Source of the DNA: an uncultured Treponema sp.
GTDB taxonomy: Bacteria; Spirochaetota; Spirochaetia; Treponematales; Treponemataceae
NCBI GenBank assembly: GCA_900319625.1
Contig: ONPD01000002.1
Coordinates: 62,001 to 126,000, forward strand
DNA: 64,000 bases
Direction of reading: 5' to 3'
Position numbers and translations under genes: made by a program. Position 1 is the first letter of the stretch. Each line of letters begins with the position of its first letter. Below are positions 24,211 to 33,109 of the stretch, piece by piece. The notes under the pieces are model-generated. The model had not been told where the DNA came from. It searched no databases and worked only from the letters and a program-made list of their open reading frames with translations.

Positions 24211-26511
24211 TTACGCCGTCTGCGCGTCAACACTTAAAATATTAACTGCCCGCGGTTCGTCCGCTTCCAGCTCAAAAGTAACGTCCCTGTCTGTCACTCC
24301 AGGGTAGGTGATCTTTCCGATTCCTGAATACGGCAAGCTTGTAATTGTCGTAAACTTCTCGTCTGCTACGCCCGTGCATTTCATAACCGGCATATAACTG
24401 TCTAAAAAGCGCACAAGAAGCGCCGTAATGCGCCGCTGCTCCTTCTGATTTATAACCGGCATACTTTTAATATAACTTCTGAACTTATATCCGATATAAA
24501 CAGTGTCGTTTTCCCCGATAAATCCCGAAGGAATATTGTCATAATCGCAAGTCTTATTCTGCGTCTGATTAAACAAAATCGCGCCTGTCGTGTAGCCGTC
24601 TGCAGGATCCTGCGCCTGAGAGTTATATTCCTTAAAGCTATCAAGGTAAACTTGCTTTCCTAAATCCAGCTTTTCAAGAAAATACCTTCCGCCGTCTTCC
24701 ACCACAAAGAAAACTAAATCATACTCATCATCGCCGCGTGTAACTGCGCAGTTCTTGATTTTTCCGTGGGTAGAAATTCTTCCCCATGCCATAATCCCGT
24801 TTGTTTTATCGTAAAGCATTTCCGCTGCCGTTCCGTCGGCCCTTACAATAATCAAACGTGAATAAGGATTTGTCATGTAGTCAAAATCAACGGCCTTACT
24901 CTCGCGCAAAATATGATCTGCAAGAAGCGCAATATTATTAGTCTGAAAAGCGTTTACAGCATAGTCATTATTGTAGTAAAACTCCCGGATTCCTTTCTTA
25001 CCCTGAGCAAAATAAACTGTCGCAGTTTCTACTGCCTGCCCCTGTATTTCATCACTTCCATATCGGCCCTGCATCGAAGCGGTTACGTTCAGGGCTGAAA
25101 TATCAGCCGCAACGCTCCATATACTTGATTCTGTTCCGATTGCCAAAAACTTGTTTGAGCTTAAAAACATAATGCTGTCGTTCTGGTCACTTGCAAGTTC
25201 AAAGAATAATCCGCAATCGGCTGTAGTTATGTTGTTTGAATTTACTACAATGTCGTAATCTTCTGCACTGGCTGTTTCTGAACTTCTCCATAGCTGCAGG
25301 GTTAAAACCTGATTTTCAAGCGTTGTCTTTATAACTTCCTTCTGTTCTTCAACTTCCTGCCCCTTATCATCAGTTTTCTTTTCCGTAATGATTTCAGTTT
25401 CATCAAAAACAATCTTTGCAGTATTGATGGTAAGGGTATTGCTAGTTGCCGCAAGCACTTTAGTTCCCACCGGAATTTTGTTTCCCGTAACGTAATAGTC
25501 CGTAATCGGATAGGAAAGCCCGCCTGTAGTAAAATCTGCCGTTACGTTCCTTAAAACAGTCTGTCCCGTTGCTTCATTTACGTCTTCCTTCCTTATATCG
25601 CAGGTAAAAACATGTAAATCAGCGTCTTTCACGGCACGGCTTACGGTTACATACTTTTTATAGGTTGAAAACTCGTTGTAACGTTCTTTTGTTTCATCCG
25701 GTGCCGCACTTGCCCATACCTTCTGAGGTTCGTTTCTTGTTGAAGCAAAAAACAGACGGTTATTGAAGAAAGCAACACATCCAGGGTATTTATTTTGAGC
25801 ATCAAAAAGCGCCGTATCAACATTCGGATCAGTTCCGTACAAAGCCCATCCGTCGTTGTATTCGTATAGTTTTCCGTTAAGAACAGCGTAAAACTTTGTA
25901 ATTCCGAGCGGAAATTCCTTTGTTGTAAGCTGGCTTCCGTTTGCAACCGGCATGTAATAAGTAAACTTTCCGTGTCCGTCGCTTGTAGATTCCTTAAGCG
26001 GTAGTGTATCAACCGGTATCATAACATAGTCAAAATCATCATCAAGCTGTACATCCGGGTAAAAGTCAAACTCCATTTTAGAAGCCGTAAAATACTGCGG
26101 ACTTCCGGCATGCCATTGAATGGCATAAGGCGGGAAGTCGCGGTGTGCAAAAATCATTGTGTCATAGTTCTGTGCGTAATGCAGTTCTTTAATGACTGCC
26201 AGGCTATTCCAGACAGTTTCAATAGTCTGCAGGATAACCAGGCTTCCGTCGCTCTGCTGTTTCCATACAGCTAAACTCTGTGCTTTCAGTTCAAAAATAA
26301 AAACTGTGTCCTTATTCACAATAAACGGGATTATGCGGTTATTGCCTGAAAGCTCTGCAACTCTTTCAGTCCCGCTTCTTCTTTTAATTCCGCCAGTTGG
26401 AATAATTTCAAAGTTTTCAATTCTTGCAGCCCCCTGATAATACTGTCTTATATCAGTGCGGCCGTTAAGGTTTTGAGAAAGTTCTCCTGACGCAAAGTTA
26501 GTTATAAGCAT
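24211..26511 (-). CDS. Tail nozzle protein (T7 gp12-like, tail tubular protein B)
   Basis: A 766-aa mostly beta protein. The opening is typical of short-tail nozzle or stabilisation proteins: NFASGELSQNLNGRTDIRQY, then NFEIIPTGGIKRRSGT with the conserved RRxGT. In the virion it forms the distal tail tube through which DNA leaves. It is preceded directly by the adaptor gene and followed by the ejection proteins. GGGGGAAG precedes the ATG at 26511. Confidence 0.88.
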   Translation of the reverse strand: MLITNFASGELSQNLNGRTDIRQYYQGAARIENFEIIPTGGIKRRSGTERVAELSGNNRIIPFIVNKDTVFIFELKAQSLAVWKQQSDGSLVILQTIETVWNSLAVIKELHYAQNYDTMIFAHRDFPPYAIQWHAGSPQYFTASKMEFDFYPDVQLDDDFDYVMIPVDTLPLKESTSDGHGKFTYYMPVANGSQLTTKEFPLGITKFYAVLNGKLYEYNDGWALYGTDPNVDTALFDAQNKYPGCVAFFNNRLFFASTRNEPQKVWASAAPDETKERYNEFSTYKKYVTVSRAVKDADLHVFTCDIRKEDVNEATGQTVLRNVTADFTTGGLSYPITDYYVTGNKIPVGTKVLAATSNTLTINTAKIVFDETEIITEKKTDDKGQEVEEQKEVIKTTLENQVLTLQLWRSSETASAEDYDIVVNSNNITTADCGLFFELASDQNDSIMFLSSNKFLAIGTESSIWSVAADISALNVTASMQGRYGSDEIQGQAVETATVYFAQGKKGIREFYYNNDYAVNAFQTNNIALLADHILRESKAVDFDYMTNPYSRLIIVRADGTAAEMLYDKTNGIMAWGRISTHGKIKNCAVTRGDDEYDLVFFVVEDGGRYFLEKLDLGKQVYLDSFKEYNSQAQDPADGYTTGAILFNQTQNKTCDYDNIPSGFIGENDTVYIGYKFRSYIKSMPVINQKEQRRITALLVRFLDSYMPVMKCTGVADEKFTTITSLPYSGIGKITYPGVTDRDVTFELEADEPRAVNILSVDAQTA

Positions 26512-27249
26512 TTATACTTCCCCCAGTCCCAGCTCTTCAATCCACCAGCGGTTACCCTTAGTCTTATTTCGCGCCATTTCCGCGCTCTTTTTCTGCGCAT
26601 TGTTTGCAATAATCTGCGCTTCATTAAACAGCATCTGATATTTCTGTGTGTCGCCGGTGAGTTTCAAAACAACACTTGCCGCTAAGTCACATTCAATGTA
26701 TGCACTTAACTGCGGGTCAAACTTCGGCTCATCATAAAAATTATAGTCCTCTTCAATAAGCGTGTAATAGGTCTGTTCGCTGTCCCAGCTTTCAGCCTTA
26801 ACGTAAGCATCTTCATCCAGGTAATAGTATTTGCTCAGGTCAGCTTCAACCGGCTCTGAAACTTTTTCGTATTTTCTCTTTCCGGAAAAGTAATTTGTGA
26901 TGTAGATAAGTACAGCGTCTGCGGTGTCCGTATAAATAAATCCGCCTTCTACAATGTAGCTGTCATTACCTACAAGTCCTACAACCTTTGCACAATCTGC
27001 CGGAAGTGCATACATAAAATCATAAGTTGTAAGATTTTCTTCTGTATCAATGTCGATTACTTCAAGTCGCGCTCTTTTCTTCTGGCTGGTCCAGTCGTAA
27101 GAAGAAAGCGCCTGTAAAATAGTTGCGTGGTAAAAGTCTTTTACAACCCTTACGCGGTTGCTTGTTCCTTCTTCCCATTCAGATTCAGTAATAGGCTCTT
27201 CGCCGGCCTTTGCAAAAGCTCTTGCAACTATGTCTTTATTAATATTCAT
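26512..27249 (-). CDS. Adaptor / tail tubular protein A (T7 gp11-like)
   Basis: A 245-aa protein whose start MNINKDIVARAFAKAGEEPI and later segment ALSSYDWTSQKKRARL match the helical adaptor family that joins portal and nozzle. A longer reading from 27312 adds 21 residues of unrelated sequence. The ATG at 27249 begins the conserved helix and is preferred. Its stop abuts the nozzle gene start. Confidence 0.85.
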   Translation of the reverse strand: MNINKDIVARAFAKAGEEPITESEWEEGTSNRVRVVKDFYHATILQALSSYDWTSQKKRARLEVIDIDTEENLTTYDFMYALPADCAKVVGLVGNDSYIVEGGFIYTDTADAVLIYITNYFSGKRKYEKVSEPVEADLSKYYYLDEDAYVKAESWDSEQTYYTLIEEDYNFYDEPKFDPQLSAYIECDLAASVVLKLTGDTQKYQMLFNEAQIIANNAQKKSAEMARNKTKGNRWWIEELGLGEV

Positions 27250-27315
27250 AACATGCCAACCTAAAATAAAATATGGGCACGGCACGTTTCCGCACCGCGC
27301 CCCGTAAAACAAAAG

Positions 27316-27498
27316 CTAATCCAGCTTTACAAAGTGGCCATTGTCACCAACCGGCGGTTTTACCGATTCCGGAAGCTCTACCACGCTGTCAGCGTGATAA
27401 AGCCTGTCATTCCAGTAACATGTAGTTTTTACCCTGTATTTAACAGTTTTTTCTGTTTTGCCGGCGTCTTTTGCTGTTGCGTTCTGATTATCAACCAT
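27316..27498 (-). CDS. Small conserved phage protein downstream of the cement gene
   Basis: A 60-aa protein. After a charged N-terminus comes VKYRVKTTCYWNDRLYHADSVVELPESVKPP, a small beta domain seen in short phage proteins near capsid genes. GGGAG precedes the ATG. It may be a head decoration or completion protein; function unknown. Confidence 0.65.
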   Translation of the reverse strand: MVDNQNATAKDAGKTEKTVKYRVKTTCYWNDRLYHADSVVELPESVKPPVGDNGHFVKLD

Positions 27499-27501
27499 AC
27501 A

Positions 27502-27882
27502 TTACACTCCCAGATAAACATCCATACAGGCAGAAATTTTACCTGCAGTATGAGTGCCAACGCCTGTAACGGCTGCACGCATGTACTTGTAATTCCAGTT
27601 CTGTGGAATATGAACATCAAAGTTTGCATCCTTTGTAAGTTTTGCTTCCAGGATAACTGGAGACTCAGCAACAGTAACATAAGTTGAGTTATCGTTACTT
27701 CCCTGTACCAGAAGCTGTACGGAAGTTCCGCCAGCAGCGGCAGTTTCAACAATAAAGTTTACTGCTCTGTAAGAAGGGTCTGCCTTGTCAATTTTAAGAA
27801 CATTACCAAGTGCGTCAGTGCCGGCACTTCCAAGAGTAACCGAGCCAAAATTAAGGGCAGCATCAAATCTTGATTTCTGCAT
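27502..27882 (-). CDS. Capsid cement protein (Bbp16-like)
   Basis: A 126-aa beta-rich protein with FIVETAAAGGTSVQLLVQGS in the middle and YKYMRAAVTGVGTHTAGKIS near the end. The pattern matches the BPP-1 Bbp16 family of jelly-roll capsid cement proteins that lock capsomers together. It follows the major capsid gene, the expected place. GGAG precedes the ATG. Together with the Bbp19-like gene it ties this prophage to BPP-1-type phages. Confidence 0.7.
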   Translation of the reverse strand: MQKSRFDAALNFGSVTLGSAGTDALGNVLKIDKADPSYRAVNFIVETAAAGGTSVQLLVQGSNDNSTYVTVAESPVILEAKLTKDANFDVHIPQNWNYKYMRAAVTGVGTHTAGKISACMDVYLGV

Positions 27883-27931
27883 ATTTGCATCTCCTTTAAT
27901 CAGTTAAGCCCCGCATACGCAGGGCATATTT

Positions 27932-28921
27932 TTAGACTACCTGTGATTCAGTCATCAGGATAGAAGGACACTTACGGATTCTTCCATCTCCAATTTTCAA
28001 AACGTCATTACCCCAAGGGTCAGAAGAAGGGTAAATAACGTTAGACTTCTGGTTAGCTGTCCAGTTAAGAATACCCTTGATAACCGGGTTACATGCGATT
28101 GTGATTGTTCCGCCGCCAACAGCAAGATTGTCAATATTTTTAGAAATATATTCAGCAATCTTTTCACCGATGTTGTTAGCAGTCTTATCAATGTTTGCAA
28201 GACGGATAACAGATTTTGAGTGACGAACAGCAAGACCGCGTGCAATGCGGTAATGAGTTTCGTAGCCCATATAACTTTTTCCGTTTCCATCTTCAATTTT
28301 ATGGCGTCCAAGATCTTCAACTTCAACACCAAAAGTCTTGTGTCCTTTAGGGTAGATAAGATGAGCCTTATCGCGCGCCCATTTGATAAGGTAAATTGAT
28401 GTAAGGTTGTTGCCAGTACCGCCCATGTCAATAACAGTTTCGCCGTTAATCTTGTTAAGACGAGTTGCAAAACCATTAGTATAATGAGGATCTGCATTGT
28501 GATTACCGTAAAGGATATCGTCAGTCATATCCTGGCTGAGACCTTCAATAAAAGCTGCCTGCTCGCTCATAAGCAGCTCTGCTCTGTGGTTAGCATTGTC
28601 AAAGCCAGCTTCATCAATAAGCTGTGCATCAACCTGAGAGAAGATTTCAATGTTAGAAATTACATCTTCAATAGTCTTTGTCTGGCTAGAAGCTTTTCCA
28701 ACACCTTCATTGTAGCCTCTGTGCTCACCGTGAGGGAGTGCAGTTCTTACAAGTGTTGAATGAACTGTGCCTTTATTTGCCTCAATCAAAGGTGCATCCA
28801 AAAGCAGCTCGTCAAGTCTTGCAAGCTCTTCGATAATCATACGGCAATCAGGATTACTGCCGTTAAGACGTTTTGCCACTTCAAGAGAAGTAAGCTGGTC
28901 TGTTAAACTCAAAACAGCCAT
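27932..28921 (-). CDS. Major capsid protein (HK97-fold, BPP-1-like)
   Basis: A 329-aa protein in the capsid slot between scaffold and cement genes. The early part includes DAPLIEANKG and YNEGVGKASSQTKT, and the rest is mixed alpha/beta (YPKGHKTFGVEVEDLG, then SVIRLANIDKT). This composition is typical of podovirus major capsid proteins of BPP-1 type. AAGGAG lies just upstream of ATG 28921. There is no N-terminal propeptide sign, consistent with a separate scaffold protein. Confidence 0.85.
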   Translation of the reverse strand: MAVLSLTDQLTSLEVAKRLNGSNPDCRMIIEELARLDELLLDAPLIEANKGTVHSTLVRTALPHGEHRGYNEGVGKASSQTKTIEDVISNIEIFSQVDAQLIDEAGFDNANHRAELLMSEQAAFIEGLSQDMTDDILYGNHNADPHYTNGFATRLNKINGETVIDMGGTGNNLTSIYLIKWARDKAHLIYPKGHKTFGVEVEDLGRHKIEDGNGKSYMGYETHYRIARGLAVRHSKSVIRLANIDKTANNIGEKIAEYISKNIDNLAVGGGTITIACNPVIKGILNWTANQKSNVIYPSSDPWGNDVLKIGDGRIRKCPSILMTESQVV

Positions 28922-28933
28922 ATAGAATTCTCC

Positions 28934-29770
28934 TTATTTTTTATTTTTGTAGAATGAGAAGGCACCGCCTTCTGAAATAGATTTATAATCGTCAGTTTTA
29001 CCGCCGGTATTACCTGGCGATCCCGCCTCAGCATTCATTTCACCAAGATTAATGAACATCTTTACGACTTCATAATCTCCCAAAAGTCCGGCCTTATCGA
29101 GTTTTGCCGCTAAGCTCTGTCCGCCGTAAGCCGCAACGCCTCTCTTAAGCATTTCTATCTTTACCGGATAGTCCTTGCCGTACTCCTTCTGGAGTGCTGA
29201 CTGTGTTTCGTGCACCTGTGCCTCAAAAGCGGCTTTCTGCTGCTCTGCGGCGTTTTTCATCGCACTTGTTCCCACTTCCTTAAGGCTCTGGTAAAGTGCC
29301 TTAGCCTGTGCGTCAGTGAGGTTATTCTTAAAGGCCATTTCACGGAAAAGTTTTGCGTCGTCCCCTTCAATAGAATACTTGTCGGCACTTTCAGGCTTAC
29401 CAAGATTTTTATAAAAGGTTTCGATTTCCTCTGCGCTTGCGTTTTCCCCAGGTTTCACAATGCTATTCCCCAGTTTGCCCTCAAGCTCCAGGTAAGATTT
29501 AGCAAGGTCGCCGACTTTCCCAAATTTCTTGAGTTTTTCAGCTGCTCCCGCATCCTTTGTAATGTCGCCAATCTGCTCCATCCAAGCCGGATTCGGTACA
29601 TCCCCGCCGCCTTTATTTCCGTCTGCATTAGGCTTATTCCCTGCGCCGTTATCCCCACCGTTTCCGGCAGGTTTTGGATCAGGTTCAGCTCCCTGCATTC
29701 CGCCCATAATGTTCTTAATGTCATTAGCTCCGGCATCTGGTGCCGGTGTCTGCTGTGTTTCTCCGTCCAT
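28934..29770 (-). CDS. Capsid scaffolding protein
   Basis: A 278-aa acidic protein. The first 65 residues are low-complexity and Pro/Gly/Asn/Asp-rich; the remainder is helical with Lys/Ala/Glu/Gln-rich coiled-coil segments. Placement between portal-side small genes and the major capsid gene, with this composition, is the standard scaffold pattern. It would guide procapsid assembly and then leave. GGAGAT precedes ATG 29770. Confidence 0.8.
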   Translation of the reverse strand: MDGETQQTPAPDAGANDIKNIMGGMQGAEPDPKPAGNGGDNGAGNKPNADGNKGGGDVPNPAWMEQIGDITKDAGAAEKLKKFGKVGDLAKSYLELEGKLGNSIVKPGENASAEEIETFYKNLGKPESADKYSIEGDDAKLFREMAFKNNLTDAQAKALYQSLKEVGTSAMKNAAEQQKAAFEAQVHETQSALQKEYGKDYPVKIEMLKRGVAAYGGQSLAAKLDKAGLLGDYEVVKMFINLGEMNAEAGSPGNTGGKTDDYKSISEGGAFSFYKNKK

Positions 29771-29780
29771 GTTTTATCTC

Positions 29781-30095
29781 CTATTTATTACTCAGTTTTT
29801 CTTCATAAAGTATACGAGCTGCAAGAATTTCTTCGTATACTTTCATAGCATTAAGCTGGATAATAAGATAATGTTTCTGAACATCATCCAGAGCTTCAAA
29901 CTTTTCTGATTCAATAAAATCACCAAGTTTATTGATTTTTTCATCCAGTTCTTTAAGCTCAATTCTCATGCGACCAAGATAATCTGGCTTAAAACATTTC
30001 TTTTCGCCTGTAGTATCAACCATTCCGTTTTCTTCTGAGCCGCAGCAAACGCCGTCGGTTACTTTGTTTTCACATTCAGTACAGTCTTTTTCCAT
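29781..30095 (-). CDS. Small phage protein with Cys-rich start and coiled coil
   Basis: A 104-aa protein. Five cysteines lie in the first 40 residues (KDCTECENK, VCCGSE, KKCF), then a coiled coil beginning YLGRMRIELKELDEKINKL. ATG 30095 follows AAGGAG and is preferred over an earlier start. The coiled-coil part resembles a common phage protein family of unknown role. The clustered cysteines could bind a metal. Confidence 0.65.
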   Translation of the reverse strand: MEKDCTECENKVTDGVCCGSEENGMVDTTGEKKCFKPDYLGRMRIELKELDEKINKLGDFIESEKFEALDDVQKHYLIIQLNAMKVYEEILAARILYEEKLSNK

Positions 30096-30097
30096 GT

Positions 30098-30409
30098 TTA
30101 ATTCTCCTTTCTGCAATCGAAAATTGCATCACTTATCTGCATATCATTATTGCATCCAAGTCTTTTAAAAATCATAAACTTTGCATAATTATTTAATGCA
30201 ATTTGTCTCTCATTTTCGATTCTGTGATTGAAGAATTCCAAGTCATACAAAAGCTGATGCAAAACAATTTTTCCATCGGGCGTACCAAAAACACGGCGAA
30301 AACACTCAGTCATTCTTTTGTCACGCTCTATGATTATTCTTTTTTTCTCTTCATCATCTTCATCAAGTGTACTGAATATTTTTTCATATTCCATTTCTAA
30401 ATTAGCCAT
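30098..30409 (-). CDS. Bbp19-like phage protein
   Basis: A 103-aa helical protein with the block FRRVFGTPDGKIVLHQLL, then an FFNHRIENERQIALNNYAKF segment. It matches the Bbp19-like family named after Bordetella phage BPP-1. Its start overlaps the portal gene's last codons (30402-30409), so it is translated together with the portal. Its role in the virion is unknown; the position next to the portal suggests a head or portal accessory. Confidence 0.75.
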   Translation of the reverse strand: MANLEMEYEKIFSTLDEDDEEKKRIIIERDKRMTECFRRVFGTPDGKIVLHQLLYDLEFFNHRIENERQIALNNYAKFMIFKRLGCNNDMQISDAIFDCRKEN

Positions 30410-32063
30410 TCATTCCCCCTGTAAGCTGTTTGTTAATCTGATCCATCATAGACCCCTGTTGTGCAGCTTCACCCATCTTGTTTGCGTTCTGCATGAGTGT
30501 CTGAGCCATTGCCATCTGCTGCTGCTGTGCGGCCGCCTGCTGTTCCGCCTTAATGCGTTCCTCACGGATTTTCTTAACGTCATCATCTTCGCGGATAACA
30601 TTCTGAGGCATTTTCATACCTTCCATAGTGCTCTTCATAAGCTGGTCGCCGTCAATAAAATCACCAGCATTAGGAAACATCTGCATGATAGGACCGACTG
30701 CGCTAAGAGCCTGGAGAGTTCCGCCCATCTGGTGATATTTCTGCTGATTCTGAGCAAGAGGCCCCGTAAAGTCAATTTTGATTATCGCCTTACTTTGCAT
30801 CAAAGCCATAGGCGGCGGCGGTAAAAGCTGCGCCCTCATAAGCAGGCTGAAACTTCTTGAAATAACGTTGGAAAGGAATTCATTAAGATTAACTATAAAA
30901 GTCGAAAGTGTAGCCGCCTTTTCTCCCTGCAACTCCATAACCTCAGTAGCAGTCATATTGCCCTGACGTTCCTGCAGCGCAAGGAAGTAATCAACATAAA
31001 ACCAGTCCTTAACGTCCTTATCGTAGTTTGCAAGCTCCTGTAAAGTGATAGGATAATTTTCTCCGGTTCTCAGTGCTTCAAGAGTGCTGTTTTGAGTAGG
31101 CTTATAAGTAATTCCCCTTGGACTTAAGTCAATATCGTGCATGTCTTCGCTTGCAAGCATAGGCGGTTCCGCAGAAGTCTGTGCAATCTGCAGGCTTGTT
31201 TTCTTAATTATGTTCAAGGCTTTTATTTCATTAAGTGCATCCTGAGAAGGACTTGAGCCGTAAGCAAAGCCTGAATATTTCTCCCACGTAAAAACCGCAA
31301 AGGGGAATTCATTGTAGCCCGATTCTGATAATATCCATCTGTTTGTAAGGTCAATGTAAACACAGGCGTAAGGCATGTTTTTTGAGTTCTTGAATTCAGG
31401 CTTGTACTCAGTACGCGGATAAACGCACATCAGAATTTCGCAGTCATCATTCCAGTGTGTAGTTTCCTTTACCTTTTCCCTCATGTTTTCGTGTACGTTT
31501 TCTTCACCGAAAAAGTCAACGATGTTTTTAAGCTTGTCAGAATACCAGCGGAAACAGGTGTCTATCTCTCCGTAAGGGTTTACATCAAAATAAAGCTGAT
31601 TAGGCGGATAGTGAATGAAACGAAGCCTGCTGTTTTTAATATCCTCGTCAATAAAAAGTGCACCGTGTCCTATGCAGGTACAGTCACTTACGGCCGGATT
31701 TGTTTCCCGGTAAAAGTTAGTACGGTTGAACATGGCAAGCATGATTTTCTCGCAGTCCTCAAGCCAGTCTTTAACGCCGTATTCATTTAAAAGAGAGTTA
31801 TCTTCAAGTCCCAGCTTAAACCATACAAGGGAAGGGCTTACGGCATAACCTACAATTCCTGCATCCAAAGTCTTCTTGTAACCGTAAGCCTTTGAAGTAA
31901 AACGCTTAGGACGTGTCGGCACGTCGCCAACCTTTTTCCATTCATAAACAATATTGTTAGAAAACTTCTGGGCTTCCGTCCAGTCATCTTCAAACTTAGC
32001 GCGGTTATCCTTAAGCTGCTGCCATCTGGTTTCAAGTTCCTTTATTAATTCTTGCTTTTCCAT
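30402..32063 (-). CDS. Portal protein (head-tail connector, T7 gp8-like)
   Basis: This 553-aa protein forms the twelve-fold ring through which DNA enters and leaves. The N-terminal helical part (TRWQQLKDNRAKFEDDW) and the FTSKAYGYKKTLDAGIVGY segment fit the podovirus connector family, as do YGSSPSQDALNEIKALNIIK and ERQGNMTATEVMELQGEKAA further on. A Gln/Ala/Met-rich C-terminal tail (about 505-553) is typical too. The ATG at 32063 has no clear ribosome site and lies very close to a candidate -10 box, so the leader may be very short. A terminator and promoter pair upstream mark the start of the late structural operon. Confidence 0.9.
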   Translation of the reverse strand: MEKQELIKELETRWQQLKDNRAKFEDDWTEAQKFSNNIVYEWKKVGDVPTRPKRFTSKAYGYKKTLDAGIVGYAVSPSLVWFKLGLEDNSLLNEYGVKDWLEDCEKIMLAMFNRTNFYRETNPAVSDCTCIGHGALFIDEDIKNSRLRFIHYPPNQLYFDVNPYGEIDTCFRWYSDKLKNIVDFFGEENVHENMREKVKETTHWNDDCEILMCVYPRTEYKPEFKNSKNMPYACVYIDLTNRWILSESGYNEFPFAVFTWEKYSGFAYGSSPSQDALNEIKALNIIKKTSLQIAQTSAEPPMLASEDMHDIDLSPRGITYKPTQNSTLEALRTGENYPITLQELANYDKDVKDWFYVDYFLALQERQGNMTATEVMELQGEKAATLSTFIVNLNEFLSNVISRSFSLLMRAQLLPPPPMALMQSKAIIKIDFTGPLAQNQQKYHQMGGTLQALSAVGPIMQMFPNAGDFIDGDQLMKSTMEGMKMPQNVIREDDDVKKIREERIKAEQQAAAQQQQMAMAQTLMQNANKMGEAAQQGSMMDQINKQLTGGMNG

Positions 32064-32071
32064 ACTACAAT

Positions 32072-32105
32072 TTTATATTGCAGTAAATTAGCAAGTCATA
32101 AACAA
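32072..32105 (-). promoter_or_regulatory. Candidate promoter of the portal operon
   Basis: The minus strand carries TTGTTTATGAC (32095-32105), the element shared with 8160 and 21079. A sigma-70-like pair follows: ATGACT (32094-32099) and TATAAA (32072-32077), 16 bases apart. It lies directly after a terminator, the usual layout for a new transcript. Confidence 0.5.
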
Positions 32106-32107
32106 AT

Positions 32108-32149
32108 AAAAAAAAATCCGCCGGCAAGTATTGCAGCAACTTACCGGCG
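32108..32149 (-). terminator. Rho-independent terminator upstream of the portal gene
   Basis: On the minus strand an 11-bp stem beginning CGCCGG (arms 32119-32129 and 32139-32149, one G-U pair), a 9-base loop and a run of nine Ts (32108-32116). It ends the packaging/methylase transcript before the portal operon. Confidence 0.85.
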
Positions 32150-32161
32150 AAAAATGGGTTA

Positions 32162-32263
32162 TTATTTAATAATCTCCGCAATAGGAGAGGGCCTTTTTCC
32201 TGCGCCCCAACAGTTCCTTATATCGGGATAAACTCCCTTAAAATACTTTACCCATACGGGCAA
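32162..32263 (-). CDS. Possible 33-aa ORF (weak)
   Basis: An open frame from a TTG codon whose peptide (PVWVKYFKGVYPD, then NCWGAGKRPSP) looks more protein-like than random. There is no ribosome site or ATG, and the frame stays open upstream into the end of the neighbouring gene. It could be a remnant of a longer gene. Confidence 0.2.
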   Translation of the reverse strand: MPVWVKYFKGVYPDIRNCWGAGKRPSPIAEIIK

Positions 32264-32270
32264 GCTACTT

Positions 32271-32540
32271 TTATTCTTTAATTTCTTTTGTTATTAATAC
32301 TCTGTCTGTATCTAAAGTGAGTACAAAAGGTATTCCTTTAATTGTGCCTCTATTAACTCTTTCTGTTGGTGTATCAACTTCAAATTGAATTTCATTACCG
32401 ATTATGCTTTCTTTCAATAAATCGCGATATGAATTAATGCTTAATTCAATTTGAATTCCATAGCCTTCTTTTTTAAGTCCTAATCTTTCTAATTCCTTTG
32501 CAGCTTTTAAGCTTTGTTCATATAATTTATTATAATTCAT
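32271..32540 (-). CDS. Small uncharacterised phage protein
   Basis: An 89-aa protein with an N-terminal helix (YEQSLKAAKELERLG) and a beta-type C-terminal half. ATG 32540 with GAGG six bases upstream is preferred over the TTG at 32579. Codons are richer in A and T than in neighbouring phage genes. No family was recognised. Confidence 0.55.
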   Translation of the reverse strand: MNYNKLYEQSLKAAKELERLGLKKEGYGIQIELSINSYRDLLKESIIGNEIQFEVDTPTERVNRGTIKGIPFVLTLDTDRVLITKEIKE

Positions 32541-32631
32541 ATTATACCTCGCTCTTTTATCGGCTATTTTTTCTTGCAATCTGATTACAGATTTCTTCCG
32601 CTTTTATCCTTTTTACCAATTAATAATATTG

Positions 32632-32727
32632 TCATTTCTTAATCTCCTTCTTAAGCACGTGCCAGTATATGGCCGTTGCGCCCCATAGTCCTACCGTCAA
32701 AACAATAGATAAAATCAATTCTGCCAT
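32632..32727 (-). CDS. 31-aa single-span membrane peptide
   Basis: A short ORF that starts one base after the MazG-like gene's stop. It encodes a hydrophobic span (LILSIVLTVGLWGATAIYW) with a Lys-rich end. The very tight spacing suggests real translational coupling. Function unknown. Confidence 0.45.
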   Translation of the reverse strand: MAELILSIVLTVGLWGATAIYWHVLKKEIKK

Positions 32728-32728
32728 A

Positions 32729-33073
32729 TTATTTCTTTTCTCCAAAAATCTCTCTTGCTGTCATTGTTTCTTTGAACTTCTCACAAACTGCCGCAACCTG
32801 GACCGCTTCTTCTGCACAGCTTAAAGCAAACTGCCTTATAATCTCCAGCTGATCATACAAGCGCTCGTTATCATCACTCCTTATCATAATCCAAAGCGCT
32901 TCAAGCTGTACGCCCATTCTTTGAACTTCTTCTGAACACTCCTGAACTTCTTCCAAAAGCACTCCGTACCCTTCGTGTGTACTATGGTATTTCATTCCAT
33001 GCTCTTTTGTAATTTTTCTAAATTCATCCAAAACTGCTTTATTAATTCTGTCTGTTGCTTTTATGTCTATCAT
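32729..33073 (-). CDS. MazG-like nucleotide pyrophosphohydrolase-type protein
   Basis: A 114-aa helical protein. HEGYGVLLEEVQECSEEV carries the EExxE metal-binding pattern of MazG-type all-alpha NTP pyrophosphatases, and EEAVQVAAVCEKF provides the second helix. In several phage versions this second helix, as here, lacks the full ExxD. Phage MazG proteins adjust nucleotide or (p)ppGpp pools; activity here is uncertain. It lies downstream of the methylase gene in the same transcript. Confidence 0.6.
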   Translation of the reverse strand: MIDIKATDRINKAVLDEFRKITKEHGMKYHSTHEGYGVLLEEVQECSEEVQRMGVQLEALWIMIRSDDNERLYDQLEIIRQFALSCAEEAVQVAAVCEKFKETMTAREIFGEKK

Positions 33074-33109
33074 TTTTTTTCTTCTCCCTAATTAAATGGA
33101 TCCCAAGTT

